From Synergistaceae bacterium (GTDB taxonomy: Bacteria; Synergistota; Synergistia; Synergistales; Aminobacteriaceae): a DNA stretch of 64,000 nt. Shown here piece by piece: positions 26,956 through 36,449 of the stretch (positions are counted from its first letter, which is position 1; the number at the start of each line of letters is the position of its first letter). Where the stretch lies: assembly GCA_031267575.1 (NCBI GenBank), contig JAIRYN010000047.1, forward strand, positions 1 to 64,000, written 5' to 3'. The translations under genes and the position numbers were made by a program. Under the pieces are notes generated by a model that did not search any database, was not told the DNA's origin, and worked only from the letters and a program-made list of their open reading frames with translations.

Positions 26956-28935
26956 ATGAGGTTTTCAGCGATGATGTTTTCAGTGATGCGGTTTTCAGTG
27001 AGGTTTTCGATAGTGTTCGCGATGGCGGGGATTTTTTCGCTCATCGCTGTAACGCCGGGTAAGGCCTGTGGAGAAGGGACCGTCATAGAAGACTTATCAG
27101 TTCTCGCCACGGTGACGAAGGGCAGTATTCTTTCTGTGGAAGAGACTTTGATTGTGTTTTTCGACGGACTGCCTCTCTCCGAGGACCTGACGCGAGGGAT
27201 CTCCAGGCGCTACGTCCGAGACGGCTACGAAAAAAACAAGACGGGTTTCGTGTTGCTGGATGCCACCCTGGACGGGCAGCCCGCGAAAACGGACATACAA
27301 CGCAGAACCGACAGCCTGAGATTGACTCTGGCTCGCAGAGGCGGAGGCTTTATGTCGGCGCCGATGTGGGGAAGGCATGTCTTCAAACTGAAGTACGAGC
27401 TGATCAACATGATCTCTTTTTTCGACCCCGAAAACGCCCAAGAATACTCCCTTGAAGGAATGCCCGCCGACCAGGACTTACTGATTTGGAACCTGGTGCA
27501 GGGAAGTTCCTGCCCGATTCTACGGATCTCGGTGGAGGTGAAGTTGCCCGATCCAGAGTCGACAGAAAAAGAAGGCCCCGCGTTTGGGCTTTTTACTGGA
27601 CATATGAGCACTCTTGATCGAGGAGAGAGCATCCACACCGAAAGGCCAGGCGCCCTTTCGACCACGGCGGAGCTGCCGGAGGGAAGTGACTTTACACTCT
27701 ACATGTCTTGGGACAAGGGATTTGTGATGGGGACGCACCAGAATGTTTCCCCCTGGCGTTACTTGGATTTGGGTGCTATGATCCTTTTAACGATTTACTA
27801 TGCCTATACTTGGTGGGCCTACGGTCGTCTGTTCAAGCGCCAGACCGCGCCTTTGAGCGTAATCCCTCCGGCGAACCTTTCTCCTGGGCTTCTGCGTTAC
27901 CTTCGCGACATGCGTCCGAGCGCGCGGATCCTGACTGCGGAAATCCTTAACCTGGCCGTCAAGGGCTACATTCGCCTAGACAACGCCGAAGACGCCGCCG
28001 ACGGAAAGAAGGATGAAAGGAAGGATGAAAGGAAAACTCCGGTCAGACAAAGCTACTACTCGACGTTGGAGCGTATGATGAGCCGTAAATATCGGCTGAG
28101 ACCGAACGACTCTTCTTTGAACTCTCCGGCTTTGACCGCTACAGAAAAAATTTTGTTACACAACTTGTTCGCCCAAGGAGGAGAGCCGGTCGTTCTGGAC
28201 GAAAGCTGTGCCGCCCGTTTGAAAACCGCGTTTCGCGCGTTGATTCGAAGTTTTTCGGATGTAGGAAAACGTTTCTTTTTTCAGCACATGGGACGATGGG
28301 TATTGGGGCTCGTTTGTTTTGAAGCCTACACGGGGTTTATTATGTTCCAGAACCTCTCCCAGGGCGTGGGCGGTATAGAGCCCAGCAGTGAACACGCCTT
28401 GGCTTTCATGGCCCCTCTTTTTTTCCTGACTCCCCTTCTCGGTGGGGAGACGCTGTGGAGGCAAAGCACCCCCATGTTCATTCTGCGCACGGGGATTCCT
28501 CTTTTCTTCTGCGCCTGCTCTCTGACTCTCCTCCATCAGCAAGGGATGGACTCCTTGAGTATCGCCACCTTGGCCGGCAGCATCGCCGTTATCGGCTTCT
28601 TTTGGGAAATAGCTCCTAGCCGCTCCGAGGAAGGACAAAAACTTCTGGGAGAAATAGAAGGGTTTCAACTGGGACTGGGGAGCCGGGCGGAGCTCAGGGA
28701 GCAGGACAATATCGAAAAATTCGAGAGTCTTCTCCCTTACGCCTACGCGCTTGGCCTAGAGCAGCCGTTGATCGCTCGATACGACCCTTTGATCTCCCCG
28801 CTGAGGCATCGGGCGAAATGGCACACCAATGCATCCCATAGCCTCAGTAGCGGCGCGGAGCACTACACGTTGACCTACGAACTGGGGGAGGCAATAAAAA
28901 CGTTTTTGTCCGATTTGTCCGATTTGTCCGATTGA
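26956..28935 (+). CDS. DUF2207-domain membrane protein
   Basis: About 659 residues: a signal-like N-terminus, an extracytoplasmic DUF2207 beta domain (~40-265), a helix at ~275-290 (MILLTIYYAYTWWAYGRLF), a linker, a pair of helices at ~445-550 and a cytoplasmic tail. Function of the family is unknown. ATG 26956 has no ribosome site, but the frame stays open upstream to an ATA at 26905 that has AGGGAGG seven bases before it and would encode a basic KLKKRF signal-peptide start. The 3' end is unusual: the TGA lies within the end of an IS608-like element (28932-28935), after a 9-bp triplication coding LSDLSDLSD. Confidence 0.75.
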   Translation: MRFSAMMFSVMRFSVRFSIVFAMAGIFSLIAVTPGKACGEGTVIEDLSVLATVTKGSILSVEETLIVFFDGLPLSEDLTRGISRRYVRDGYEKNKTGFVLLDATLDGQPAKTDIQRRTDSLRLTLARRGGGFMSAPMWGRHVFKLKYELINMISFFDPENAQEYSLEGMPADQDLLIWNLVQGSSCPILRISVEVKLPDPESTEKEGPAFGLFTGHMSTLDRGESIHTERPGALSTTAELPEGSDFTLYMSWDKGFVMGTHQNVSPWRYLDLGAMILLTIYYAYTWWAYGRLFKRQTAPLSVIPPANLSPGLLRYLRDMRPSARILTAEILNLAVKGYIRLDNAEDAADGKKDERKDERKTPVRQSYYSTLERMMSRKYRLRPNDSSLNSPALTATEKILLHNLFAQGGEPVVLDESCAARLKTAFRALIRSFSDVGKRFFFQHMGRWVLGLVCFEAYTGFIMFQNLSQGVGGIEPSSEHALAFMAPLFFLTPLLGGETLWRQSTPMFILRTGIPLFFCACSLTLLHQQGMDSLSIATLAGSIAVIGFFWEIAPSRSEEGQKLLGEIEGFQLGLGSRAELREQDNIEKFESLLPYAYALGLEQPLIARYDPLISPLRHRAKWHTNASHSLSSGAEHYTLTYELGEAIKTFLSDLSDLSD

Positions 28936-28975
28936 CATACTCCCACGACTAAAGTCAGTCGTGTTCCGCGAATAT
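28932..28975 (-). mobile_element. IS608-like right-end remnant
   Basis: Reading the minus strand, GACTTTAGTCGTGGGAGTATG then TCAA matches the right ends at 38190, 46940, 48711 and 60173. The matching stops within ~45 bp, so only the terminus remains. It supplies the stop codon of the DUF2207 gene. Confidence 0.7.
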
Positions 28976-29023
28976 GAAATATGAATAGATATTTATCTCT
29001 AGACTATATGAGACTATATGAGA

Positions 29024-30199
29024 CTATATGACGGACTCGAAGGTTCCGCGGACGGTAGCCTTGCCGGACTCCACCATTACCCGTCCCCGGGCGATGACTA
29101 AGTTGATGTTCATGTCTCCATCCAGGACCGCGAAGTCCGCGTCGCAACCTACCTCGATACGCCCTTTGGTGGGCAACATCAAGACTCTGGCCACGTTGGA
29201 AGTAAGGGGTTTCAGGGCCATAGACAGATCCAAGCCACTGGCGACCATGGACTTCAACTCTTTTTGCAGGCCGGAGAGCTTCGTGACAATCAAACGTTCC
29301 ACTTTACCGGTCTTGTCAAACACGGCCATGCTGCCATTGCCGTCGGAGCTGATGGTGATGTTGTCGATGGGGATTCTCTTCTCCAGGCAAAGATTGATGG
29401 CCTCCGCGATGGGCACAGCCCCGGCAAAGCCGTTCGATTCGCTCATGCCGGCTGTTATGTCGATGATACCGCCCAAAGCCGCGAAAATCATCGACTGCTC
29501 GAAAAGATCTCGGCTACGCGTTACGTGAGTGGGCAGAAAGTGCCTTATAGGAATTTCCGTGTCTTTCAAAATTTTGAAAATGCCGCTAAATCCCTCTTTG
29601 CCACTACCCATGTGAAGATTCACCACTCCGGCTTTGCCACTGAGCATCCCTCCGAGGCGGGTATCCACGGCGATGCGGATCAGCTCCTCCATTGTGGGTA
29701 TCGACGAACGATGATCGGATATAGCGATCTCTCCCGTACCGATGACCTCGTCCACGATAACGATATCCCGCCGCGTCGAACCCGTTAGCGAGATCAGCGG
29801 CAACTCGTAGGAGCCCGTGTAAATATAGGCCGTTATTCCCTCTCGCATCAATCCTTTGGCCTTGGCCAACAGCGTTTCCATGTGGCGGGTAGTGCCATCC
29901 GTGCCGATGACGCCCACCAGTGTCGTGATTCCGCTTTCCGTGACGGCAGAGAGGGTCACTTCAGGCGTTCGGCTATGAAAGCCAGCCTCGCCGCCGCCTC
30001 CGATGATGTGGACATGATTGTCGATAAAACCGGGAATCAACCTCATGCCGCGCAGGTTCCGCACCTCCACGTCTATTCCCGCGCAGGTGAAGTCGATGCC
30101 TCTATCAATTGCCGCGATTTGTCCGTTCAAAACGAGAACATCCGCAATTCCTAAGTAATCAGGCGAGTAAACCTCTCCGTTTTTAAGTAACAGAACCAT
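29024..30199 (-). CDS. iadA: Isoaspartyl dipeptidase
   Basis: A 391-residue amidohydrolase close to IadA, which cuts beta-aspartyl dipeptides left from damaged proteins: PGFIDNHVHIIGGGGEAGF (metal His pair), GTDGTTRHMETLLAKA, IYTGSYELPLISLTGSTR, IGTGEIAISDHRSS, VNLHMGSG, FLPTHVTR and ITISSDGNGSMAVF. E. coli IadA has a carboxylated Lys bridging two zincs; here a Glu (GTGEIA) occupies that place, as in a known subgroup. It fits the peptide/Asx catabolism theme. Confidence 0.92.
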   Translation of the reverse strand: MVLLLKNGEVYSPDYLGIADVLVLNGQIAAIDRGIDFTCAGIDVEVRNLRGMRLIPGFIDNHVHIIGGGGEAGFHSRTPEVTLSAVTESGITTLVGVIGTDGTTRHMETLLAKAKGLMREGITAYIYTGSYELPLISLTGSTRRDIVIVDEVIGTGEIAISDHRSSIPTMEELIRIAVDTRLGGMLSGKAGVVNLHMGSGKEGFSGIFKILKDTEIPIRHFLPTHVTRSRDLFEQSMIFAALGGIIDITAGMSESNGFAGAVPIAEAINLCLEKRIPIDNITISSDGNGSMAVFDKTGKVERLIVTKLSGLQKELKSMVASGLDLSMALKPLTSNVARVLMLPTKGRIEVGCDADFAVLDGDMNINLVIARGRVMVESGKATVRGTFESVI

Positions 30200-30259
30200 C
30201 CACGATCCCCCGTCCTCTGTCGCGGCCTATCGTCGATTCAACGCTTCACTTGGAGTCGG

Positions 30260-31792
30260 TTACTCGGTTACGTTGAAAATCTGACGCCCTTCGTCAATTT
30301 CGTCCAGTTTGCGCTCGAAACCATAGATCGTCGGGTCAATTTCGTCCACCGTATTGTTCAACTCGTCCAATCCGCGGAAACGGTAGCCTTTGGGCAGACG
30401 GTTGGCAAATCGCTTGATCTTTAAAAGAGCCTGAAGGTAGTTGCGTTCGTAAGGTAAAACCATCTGAGCGGCCAATAACGCGTTGGGCGTTGGTTCCTCG
30501 AAAAACAACATCGCCATTTCCAAGTTTTCATCAATCTCCATTTCATCGTACCATATCGAGGCTAAAATGGAGCGGTAGCGATTGCGATCATGACCGTGTA
30601 CCAGTTTGCGGACCACACGGTCGATTTTGCGTAGCCCCGCGTGAAGAAAACCCGTCACGATGGACGCGTCGCCCGGAGGCATAGAGTACTGGGCAATGTA
30701 CTCGGCCTCGACTTCGAGGATCGCCTGTTTGCGTAAAAGCCTCCCGTAAGAAGGCCGCAGAGTCACCACGGCCTGTTCGGGAGGACTGTTCATCAGCGTC
30801 CGAAAGACCTCGTCTGTTTGAAACCCGTGACGCTCGAAGGGAGAATTTTCGAGCCAGGTGACAAAACCCGGATCGAATAGCCCCTTCCGCCCGGCCCGAC
30901 CCGCCATCTGCAAAAACTCGTTTTTGGTGATGGGCTCGTCGTGATGGTACTGAACCAGTTGGGCGAACACGGCGTACTGAGCGGGAAGGTTTACCCCCAA
31001 GGCCAAGGCGTTGGTTCCACAGACCACATCCAGCAAACGCTCCCTGAAGGCGGACTCCACAAGAAGTTTTTCTTTGGGGAACATGCCACCGTGGTACACT
31101 CCCACTCCATGAAGAAGGGGCATTTGGATCTTTTGCACCTCCAGGATTTCCGCCAATTCCTCAAGGCGCGTCAAGTGCTCGCGGGTTAGGCGTTTACGGG
31201 CTTTAGCGATCTGAAAAGCCAAGTCGTAGGCTCCTTTTTGGGAGAACAAAAAAATCAACGCGTCATGAACAGTATGGAGCGTCATGGGCTTGTCTGGAGC
31301 GAAAATAAGGCGCGTCATACGCTCGCGGCTTTCATGAACGACAAAAGAACGGGACGAAATCTCCGACAGGTAGCGGCCCACTTTTTTGGCGCCTCCCAGA
31401 GTGGCGGACATCACCAAAACGGCTGTGTCAGGGTGGGTATTTTTTATTCCGTCGATGTAAGTCCGCGCCCGGTCGGAGTCGTTAAAGATGTAATGGAACT
31501 CGTCCACGATCAACATCTGTCCGGCTCGGTCCGTATATTTCATGGTGTAGATTTCCTGTGTACAGCAAATGATCTGGGCTTCTTCGTTGCGTTTGAAATC
31601 GCCAGTCTCGATACCCACATCGAACCCCATCCGTCTGAGGTCCATGTAGCGTTCATTACTCAACGCCTTGATGGGCGCGGTAAAAATGACGCGGCTCGCG
31701 GATGGAAGCCGCGTTTTACCGTCAACGTTCAACAGGTTTGCCCAAAGGTAAGCCACCAACGTTTTCCCTGCACCAGTAGGCGCGGATAACAC
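30260..31792 (-). CDS. Ski2-like superfamily 2 helicase, start uncertain
   Basis: Helicase motifs in order: SAPTGAGKT (I), FTAPIKALSNERY (Ia), IICCTQEIY, VDEFHYIF (II, DEFH), VMSATLGG (III), VGVYHGGMFP, VVCGTNALALGVNLPA (V) and FLQMAGRAGRKG (VI). DEFH and the layout fit Ski2/Mtr4-like RNA helicases. The GTG at 31792 would omit the Q-motif, yet the frame continues upstream with ELYKWQLDAYSRIRDQSA before a TAG at 31898. No ATG, GTG or TTG lies in that part; an ATA at about 31853 is possible. The upstream DNA is a 46-bp repeat array, which may have removed the start. Confidence 0.8.
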   Translation of the reverse strand: MLSAPTGAGKTLVAYLWANLLNVDGKTRLPSASRVIFTAPIKALSNERYMDLRRMGFDVGIETGDFKRNEEAQIICCTQEIYTMKYTDRAGQMLIVDEFHYIFNDSDRARTYIDGIKNTHPDTAVLVMSATLGGAKKVGRYLSEISSRSFVVHESRERMTRLIFAPDKPMTLHTVHDALIFLFSQKGAYDLAFQIAKARKRLTREHLTRLEELAEILEVQKIQMPLLHGVGVYHGGMFPKEKLLVESAFRERLLDVVCGTNALALGVNLPAQYAVFAQLVQYHHDEPITKNEFLQMAGRAGRKGLFDPGFVTWLENSPFERHGFQTDEVFRTLMNSPPEQAVVTLRPSYGRLLRKQAILEVEAEYIAQYSMPPGDASIVTGFLHAGLRKIDRVVRKLVHGHDRNRYRSILASIWYDEMEIDENLEMAMLFFEEPTPNALLAAQMVLPYERNYLQALLKIKRFANRLPKGYRFRGLDELNNTVDEIDPTIYGFERKLDEIDEGRQIFNVTE

Positions 31793-31880
31793 CGCGCTTT
31801 GGTCTCGTATCCGAGAGTAGGCATCCAGTTGCCATTTGTAAAGTTCTATGTTCGAATCGCTCTCTTCTGAATTAGATAAA

Positions 31881-32064
31881 AGGCCTAAAGAAAAGACCTA
31901 AAAACTAAAGCAAAGATACAAAGCAAAGGCCTAAAGAAAAGACCTAAAAACTAAAGCAAAGACACAAAGCAAAGGCCTAAAGAAAAGACCTAAAAACTAA
32001 AGCAAAGACACAAAGCAAAGGCCTAAAGAAAAAACCTAACGACTAAAGAAAAGATCTAAAGCAA
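31881..32064. repeat. 46-bp tandem repeat array
   Basis: Four units begin with AGGCCTAAAGAAAA at 31881, 31927, 31973 and 32019, an exact 46-bp period; the first three are nearly identical and the last decays into shorter CTAAAGCAAAAAC words. Each unit is itself built from 11-15-bp words. Units abut, with no unique spacers. It lies between the rluD-like gene (stop 32119) upstream region and the broken 5' end of the helicase. Confidence 0.9.
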
Positions 32065-32118
32065 AAACCTAAAGCAAAAACCTAAAAAAAGGCCTATTGA
32101 GATTATACAGCTATTCTT

Positions 32119-33072
32119 TTAGCATCGCCAACCGCCAAACGTCACCTCGCACTTCTCGCGCCGTGGAAGACCAAGGTTAGCTAGGCACTGGCGCAGATCC
32201 TGAGGCAGAAGTGAAGTAAAGCTCAAAGGTCGGCTCGTCACAGGGTGATTGAAGGCCAGTCGCCAAGAGTGCAAAAAAACCCGATTGAGCCCCTCGATCC
32301 GTTGCGCGCCATAAAGGGTATCCCCTACAAGGGGGTGTCCCTCCGCCGCCAAGTGGACGCGTATCTGATGGGTGCGTCCCGTGAGGAGCTTGCAGATCAG
32401 CAAAGCATAGTTCGCGCTATTCCAAAGCACGCGATACTCTGTAGCCGAGTCCCGTCCACCTTCGATGACAGCCATCTTCAGGCGATTTTGTGGGTTACGG
32501 CCGATGGGACCCTCGATAATCCCCGTCTGTCGCTTGAAACGTCCCTGAACCAGAGCAAGATAATATTTCTCGATAGCTCGTTCTTTGAAGTCTTTCTGGA
32601 GGGCTTCCATCGTCCTCTGTTCCCGGGCTACCAGCATCAGCCCGGAGGTGGTGGCGTCCAGTCGGTGGACGATGCCCGGCCGCGCCACGTTGTTGAACGG
32701 TCCGAGATCGGGATATCGAAAGAGAAGCCCGTGCACCAGAGTTCCCGTCCAGTGCCCCGACGCGGGATGCACCACAAGACCGGCTGGTTTGTCGATGACC
32801 AAAAGGTACGGGTCCTCATGAGCGACCTCAAAGAAAACGTCCTCGGGCTCAATTCCCAGGATTTGAGTTGGTGGAATGGACACAGAAAAAGATTGACCCT
32901 CCGATATCTTGTAGGAGGGTTTGATCTTGAAAGAAGGATCATTCAGCGACTCTAACGACACGTGGCCCTCGCGGATCAGCTTTTGAGCGAAAGCGCGGGT
33001 AATCCCCAGCTGCCGGGCAAGGGAAATATCCAACCGTTCCGATATTTGGGCGATGTAGCGCTCGACTGTCAT
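32119..33072 (-). CDS. RluD/RluA-family ribosomal RNA pseudouridine synthase
   Basis: About 317 residues: an S4 RNA-binding domain (residues 1-80; RLDISLARQLGITRAFAQKLI) and a pseudouridine synthase domain with DEDPYLLV-like AHEDPYLLVIDKPAGLVVHP, the catalytic RPGIVHRLDATTSGL (Asp in HRLD) and LLTGRTHQIRVHLA. It converts rRNA uridines, most likely in 23S rRNA. ATG 33072 and TTG 33084 are both possible; neither has a clear ribosome site. Confidence 0.92.
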   Translation of the reverse strand: MTVERYIAQISERLDISLARQLGITRAFAQKLIREGHVSLESLNDPSFKIKPSYKISEGQSFSVSIPPTQILGIEPEDVFFEVAHEDPYLLVIDKPAGLVVHPASGHWTGTLVHGLLFRYPDLGPFNNVARPGIVHRLDATTSGLMLVAREQRTMEALQKDFKERAIEKYYLALVQGRFKRQTGIIEGPIGRNPQNRLKMAVIEGGRDSATEYRVLWNSANYALLICKLLTGRTHQIRVHLAAEGHPLVGDTLYGAQRIEGLNRVFLHSWRLAFNHPVTSRPLSFTSLLPQDLRQCLANLGLPRREKCEVTFGGWRC

Positions 33073-33146
33073 GGCGGGAAGCAAAAGAGGCAGGGGAAGC
33101 CTAAAGGGGGCTCTCTCCCACTCCTCTTTTAGTCTCTAACTCTTTT

Positions 33147-35993
33147 CTAAGCCTTCAACACGCCTACGCACCGAGGGCATAGTCCATTCTCACCGGGAGT
33201 TTCGGAGTACTTCCAGCACCGTGGACACTTGACGCCGGACGTGAAGGCCACGGCCATGACGTAACCTGTTTCCTCGTCCGTGATCACTTTAGCCAGAGGC
33301 AGAGAAAAATCCTCTACCCACTCGAACTTGGACACGATCGCGATGTCGGCCATTTCTTGCAACGTAAAAGCCGAGACGACATCTGCCAGGTCCTCTGTCT
33401 TTTTGACCTGCACGTGAGCTTCTAGCGAGGTTCCAATGGTCTTCGCGGCCCGCAGTTCTTCCAGAGCGCGAGATACGGCTCCTCGTAAGAGCAAGACCTT
33501 GCTCCACAGAGCGTCGCTCCATAAAGCGTCCAAGGGCTCGTCTATGGCGCTGGGGTCGGGCTTGGGGAAATCGGACAAGAAGACGCTCTCAGGCAGAGTG
33601 GAGTCGATGGCGCGCATCTCCTGCCAGATCTCCTCCGCGGTGAAGCTGAGGATCGTCGCAAGCATACGGGCGACGGCGGAGAGCACCTCCCACATGGCGG
33701 TTTGCGCGCTCCGGCGGAGAAGGGAATCGGCGGACTCCACGTAAAGGCGGTCCTTATTCACGTCCAGGTAGAAAGAACTCAGCTCCGTGACGCAGAAGGA
33801 GTGGATCGCGTAGGTGGGCAGGTGGTACTCGTAGTTCTCGAAGCCCTCCCCAGCCCGCTCGACGACTCGGTTTAGTCGGCCGAGAATCCATCGGTCCATA
33901 GGTTGCATCTTGTCCCTGGGTACAACATGGCGCTTAGGGTCGAAGTCGTGCAGGTTCCCCAGTAGGAAGCGGGCGGTGTTGCGGATGCGTCGGTAGGTCT
34001 CCGACAAAGACTTCATAATGGTCTTCGAGATGCGCACATCGTTGCGGTAGTCGGTAGACGCTACCCACAGGCGCAGGATGTCCGCCCCGTACTCGTCCAC
34101 CACCTCTTGAGGGAAGACGCTGTTCCCCAGGGACTTCGACATCTTGCGTCCTTCGCCGTCTAAAATGAATCCGTGAGTTAGAACCTGTTTGTAGGGTGCT
34201 CTGCCCTTCACCGCCACGGCGGTCATGAGGGAGGACTGGAACCAACCGCGGTGTTGGTCGCTGCCTTCTAAGTAGAGTTCCGTAGGCCATTCGTGCCCTT
34301 CCCTCGTGTTCAGCACGGCGAAATGGGAGACGCCGGAGTCGAACCAGACATCGATGATATCGTTGGTTTTCGACAAGTTCTGGGATCCGCAAGCATCGCA
34401 GACGGCCAAGTCGCCGAAGAGTTTCTGGGGCGTCTTTTCCTTGTCCCACCAGATGGAACAGCCGTTAGGCGCGTCTTTAACCTTTTCCGCGAAGCGACGT
34501 ACCCGTTGAGAGGTCAAGGAGTATGCGCCGCAGTCCTCACACTTCAGGGCCGGAATGGGAACACCCCAGATCCTCTGACGGCTGATGCACCAGTCGGAGC
34601 GGTCCCTCACCATATTGTAAATACGGTCGCGCCCCCAATCGGGTATCCAGCGGACTTCCTTCTCGATGACCTCTAAGGCTCTATTCCGGAACTTGGGCAC
34701 GGAGATGAACCACTGTTCTGTGGCGCGGAAAATGACGGGTTTTTTGCAGCGCCAGCAGTGAGGGTAGCTGTGCATGATCGTGCTATTGCCCAAGAGGCGT
34801 CCCCGTTCTGCGATGAGTTCCAGTGCCTTTTTTCCGCCCGAATCAATGTCCATGCCGCCAAAGAGGGAGGTATTTTTGAGATAATGTCCCGTCTCGTCCA
34901 CGGGATTGTAGATGTCGATACCATACTTGACGCCGCTCTCAAAGTCCTCCGTGCCGTGACCGGGCGCCGTGTGGACGCAGCCCGTGCCCGAGTCTAACAA
35001 GATGTAATCGGCCAAAATCAGGGGAACTTTCCTCTCGTCATAAAAAGGATGGATGGAAATCAAGCCTTCCAGCTCGGAACCTTTGACTTTGAGGATGGAC
35101 TCGCCAAAGGTCAATCCCGTCTCCTTGGCCACGGAGTTTTTCAGGTCCGCCGCGATCAGGTAAACCTTGGAGTTGCTCTGGTTCCCCGTTTCGTCCGCCT
35201 CGTAAAAGCCATATTCGTACTGAGGATGTAGGGCCACGGCCATACTGGCGGCCAAGGTCCAGGGGGTCGTCGTCCAGATGAGGACGGAAACATCTTTACC
35301 CGCCAGTTGGGGGTATCTTTCGCTCACGCCCGGCATGGGGTAGGCGATGGTGACGGAGGGCGAGGATTCATCCCAGTATTCAATTTCGCTTGTGGCTAGG
35401 GCCGTTTGGCAGTCGATGCACCAGTAGACTGGCTTGAGTCCGCGGTACACTAAGTCTTTGTCGATCATCTCGGCGAAGGCGTTCAATTCCACGGCTTCGT
35501 AAGCCGGTTCGAGAGTGATGTAGGGGGCGTCCCATTCGCCGAACACTCCCAGACGCTTGAACTCGTCGGTTTGAACGTCGATGAATCGATAGGCGAACTC
35601 CGTGCACTTTTTGCGAAGCAAGACGGGGTCGGCCGCCTCTTTGGACATTTTTTCATCCTTCAGGACCCGAAGCTCGATAGGGAGGCCGTGGGTGTCGTAG
35701 CCGGGGATAAAGGGGGCGTAGTAGCCACACATCAATTTATACTTAGGAATAAAGTCCTTGAGAATTTTGTTGAAAGCGGTTCCGATGTGAATATTGGCAT
35801 TGGCGTAAGGAGGTCCGTCGTGAAGAATGAACTTCTCCGCGCCCTCGCGCCGCTTCAAAGCTTTGTGATACGTGTCGTTATCCTGCCAGAACTTTAAAAA
35901 ATCGGGCTCCCGGCTTGCCAAGTTGGCCCTCATGGGAAAGCTCGTGACAGGAAGGTTCAGCGTATCTTTATAATCCTTTACTTCTTTACACAT
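33147..35993 (-). CDS. ileS: Isoleucyl-tRNA synthetase
   Basis: A 948-residue class I synthetase: HDGPPYANANIHIGTAFNK (HIGH-type motif), GYDTHGLPIE, the editing domain with TTTPWTL and GTGCVHTAPGHG, W-hinge blocks, GRKMSKSLGNSV (KMSKS), an anticodon-binding domain and a C-terminal zinc finger CPRCWKY...CPRC. Length and zinc finger fit the bacterial type. It sits downstream of a hairpin-bearing 5' UTR. Confidence 0.97.
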   Translation of the reverse strand: MCKEVKDYKDTLNLPVTSFPMRANLASREPDFLKFWQDNDTYHKALKRREGAEKFILHDGPPYANANIHIGTAFNKILKDFIPKYKLMCGYYAPFIPGYDTHGLPIELRVLKDEKMSKEAADPVLLRKKCTEFAYRFIDVQTDEFKRLGVFGEWDAPYITLEPAYEAVELNAFAEMIDKDLVYRGLKPVYWCIDCQTALATSEIEYWDESSPSVTIAYPMPGVSERYPQLAGKDVSVLIWTTTPWTLAASMAVALHPQYEYGFYEADETGNQSNSKVYLIAADLKNSVAKETGLTFGESILKVKGSELEGLISIHPFYDERKVPLILADYILLDSGTGCVHTAPGHGTEDFESGVKYGIDIYNPVDETGHYLKNTSLFGGMDIDSGGKKALELIAERGRLLGNSTIMHSYPHCWRCKKPVIFRATEQWFISVPKFRNRALEVIEKEVRWIPDWGRDRIYNMVRDRSDWCISRQRIWGVPIPALKCEDCGAYSLTSQRVRRFAEKVKDAPNGCSIWWDKEKTPQKLFGDLAVCDACGSQNLSKTNDIIDVWFDSGVSHFAVLNTREGHEWPTELYLEGSDQHRGWFQSSLMTAVAVKGRAPYKQVLTHGFILDGEGRKMSKSLGNSVFPQEVVDEYGADILRLWVASTDYRNDVRISKTIMKSLSETYRRIRNTARFLLGNLHDFDPKRHVVPRDKMQPMDRWILGRLNRVVERAGEGFENYEYHLPTYAIHSFCVTELSSFYLDVNKDRLYVESADSLLRRSAQTAMWEVLSAVARMLATILSFTAEEIWQEMRAIDSTLPESVFLSDFPKPDPSAIDEPLDALWSDALWSKVLLLRGAVSRALEELRAAKTIGTSLEAHVQVKKTEDLADVVSAFTLQEMADIAIVSKFEWVEDFSLPLAKVITDEETGYVMAVAFTSGVKCPRCWKYSETPGENGLCPRCVGVLKA

Positions 35994-36017
35994 CCAAACC
36001 GCCCCCTCGATAAAAAC

Positions 36018-36061
36018 ATATCACCATTCAACGCGCTCTTCAATCAGCGCGCGGGTGATAT
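36018..36061 (-). promoter_or_regulatory. Hairpin in the ileS 5' UTR
   Basis: On the minus strand ATATCACC (36054-36061) pairs with GGTGATAT (36018-36025), and inside it CGCGCT pairs with AGCGCG. It lies about 25-70 bases before the ileS ATG. No T-box (GGTGG-N-ACCGCG) or terminator T-run is present, so its role, if any, is unclear. Confidence 0.45.
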
Positions 36062-36190
36062 ATAATACTATCATAAAGCGGGAGCGTGGATCAAACGTAA
36101 GAGAGTTGGGCAAGCGTGGCGGCAGTAAAATATGGACAAGGAGTTGTGACGATGACGACAACAACTTTATGAGACCAACCCGCGAACTCC

Positions 36191-36219
36191 TTGACAAAAA
36201 TGGGGTTCTGATTTATAAA
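36191..36219 (+). promoter_or_regulatory. Promoter of the tyrA leader
   Basis: TTGACA (36191-36196), 17-bp spacer, TATAAA (36214-36219). Transcription would begin near 36226, about 60 bases before the leader ORF and 290 bases before tyrA. Confidence 0.8.
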
Positions 36220-36289
36220 CACATATATTGAGCGCAGTAAAGCTCAAGGCGTTTTAACGGCTGAAAACGACTGAAGGAGAGATGGAGAT

Positions 36290-36403
36290 ATGAGGTATGA
36301 GTTAGCAATTTATTACAAGTCATTTTATTATTATACTATCTTCTCCTTTATTAGCATGGGTCCTGATTCGCGGAGGATTTGTGCTTGTCGTGGTCCGGCC
36401 TGA
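36290..36403 (+). CDS. Tyr-rich leader peptide of tyrA
   Basis: A 37-codon ORF: ATG 36290 with AAGGAGA nine bases upstream, TGA at 36401. Six of the first 15 residues are Tyr (positions 3, 8, 9, 13, 14, 15; the block is YYKSFYYY) and Phe occurs at 12, 18 and 20. It ends 46 bases before an intrinsic terminator that precedes tyrA. This is the layout of amino-acid biosynthetic attenuators, where ribosome stalling at codons for the scarce amino acid prevents termination. Confidence 0.75.
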   Translation: MRYELAIYYKSFYYYTIFSFISMGPDSRRICACRGPA

Positions 36404-36449
36404 TAGAGAAGGATAGAGAAGATACGACATAGCGCGATTCAGTATGTGA

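Noticed and set aside
31881-32064. 46-bp repeats as a CRISPR array
   Set aside because: No spacers, internal sub-repeats and gradual decay; it is a minisatellite.
35994-36180. T-box leader upstream of ileS
   Set aside because: No T-box core sequence or terminator/antiterminator pair is visible; only a simple hairpin.
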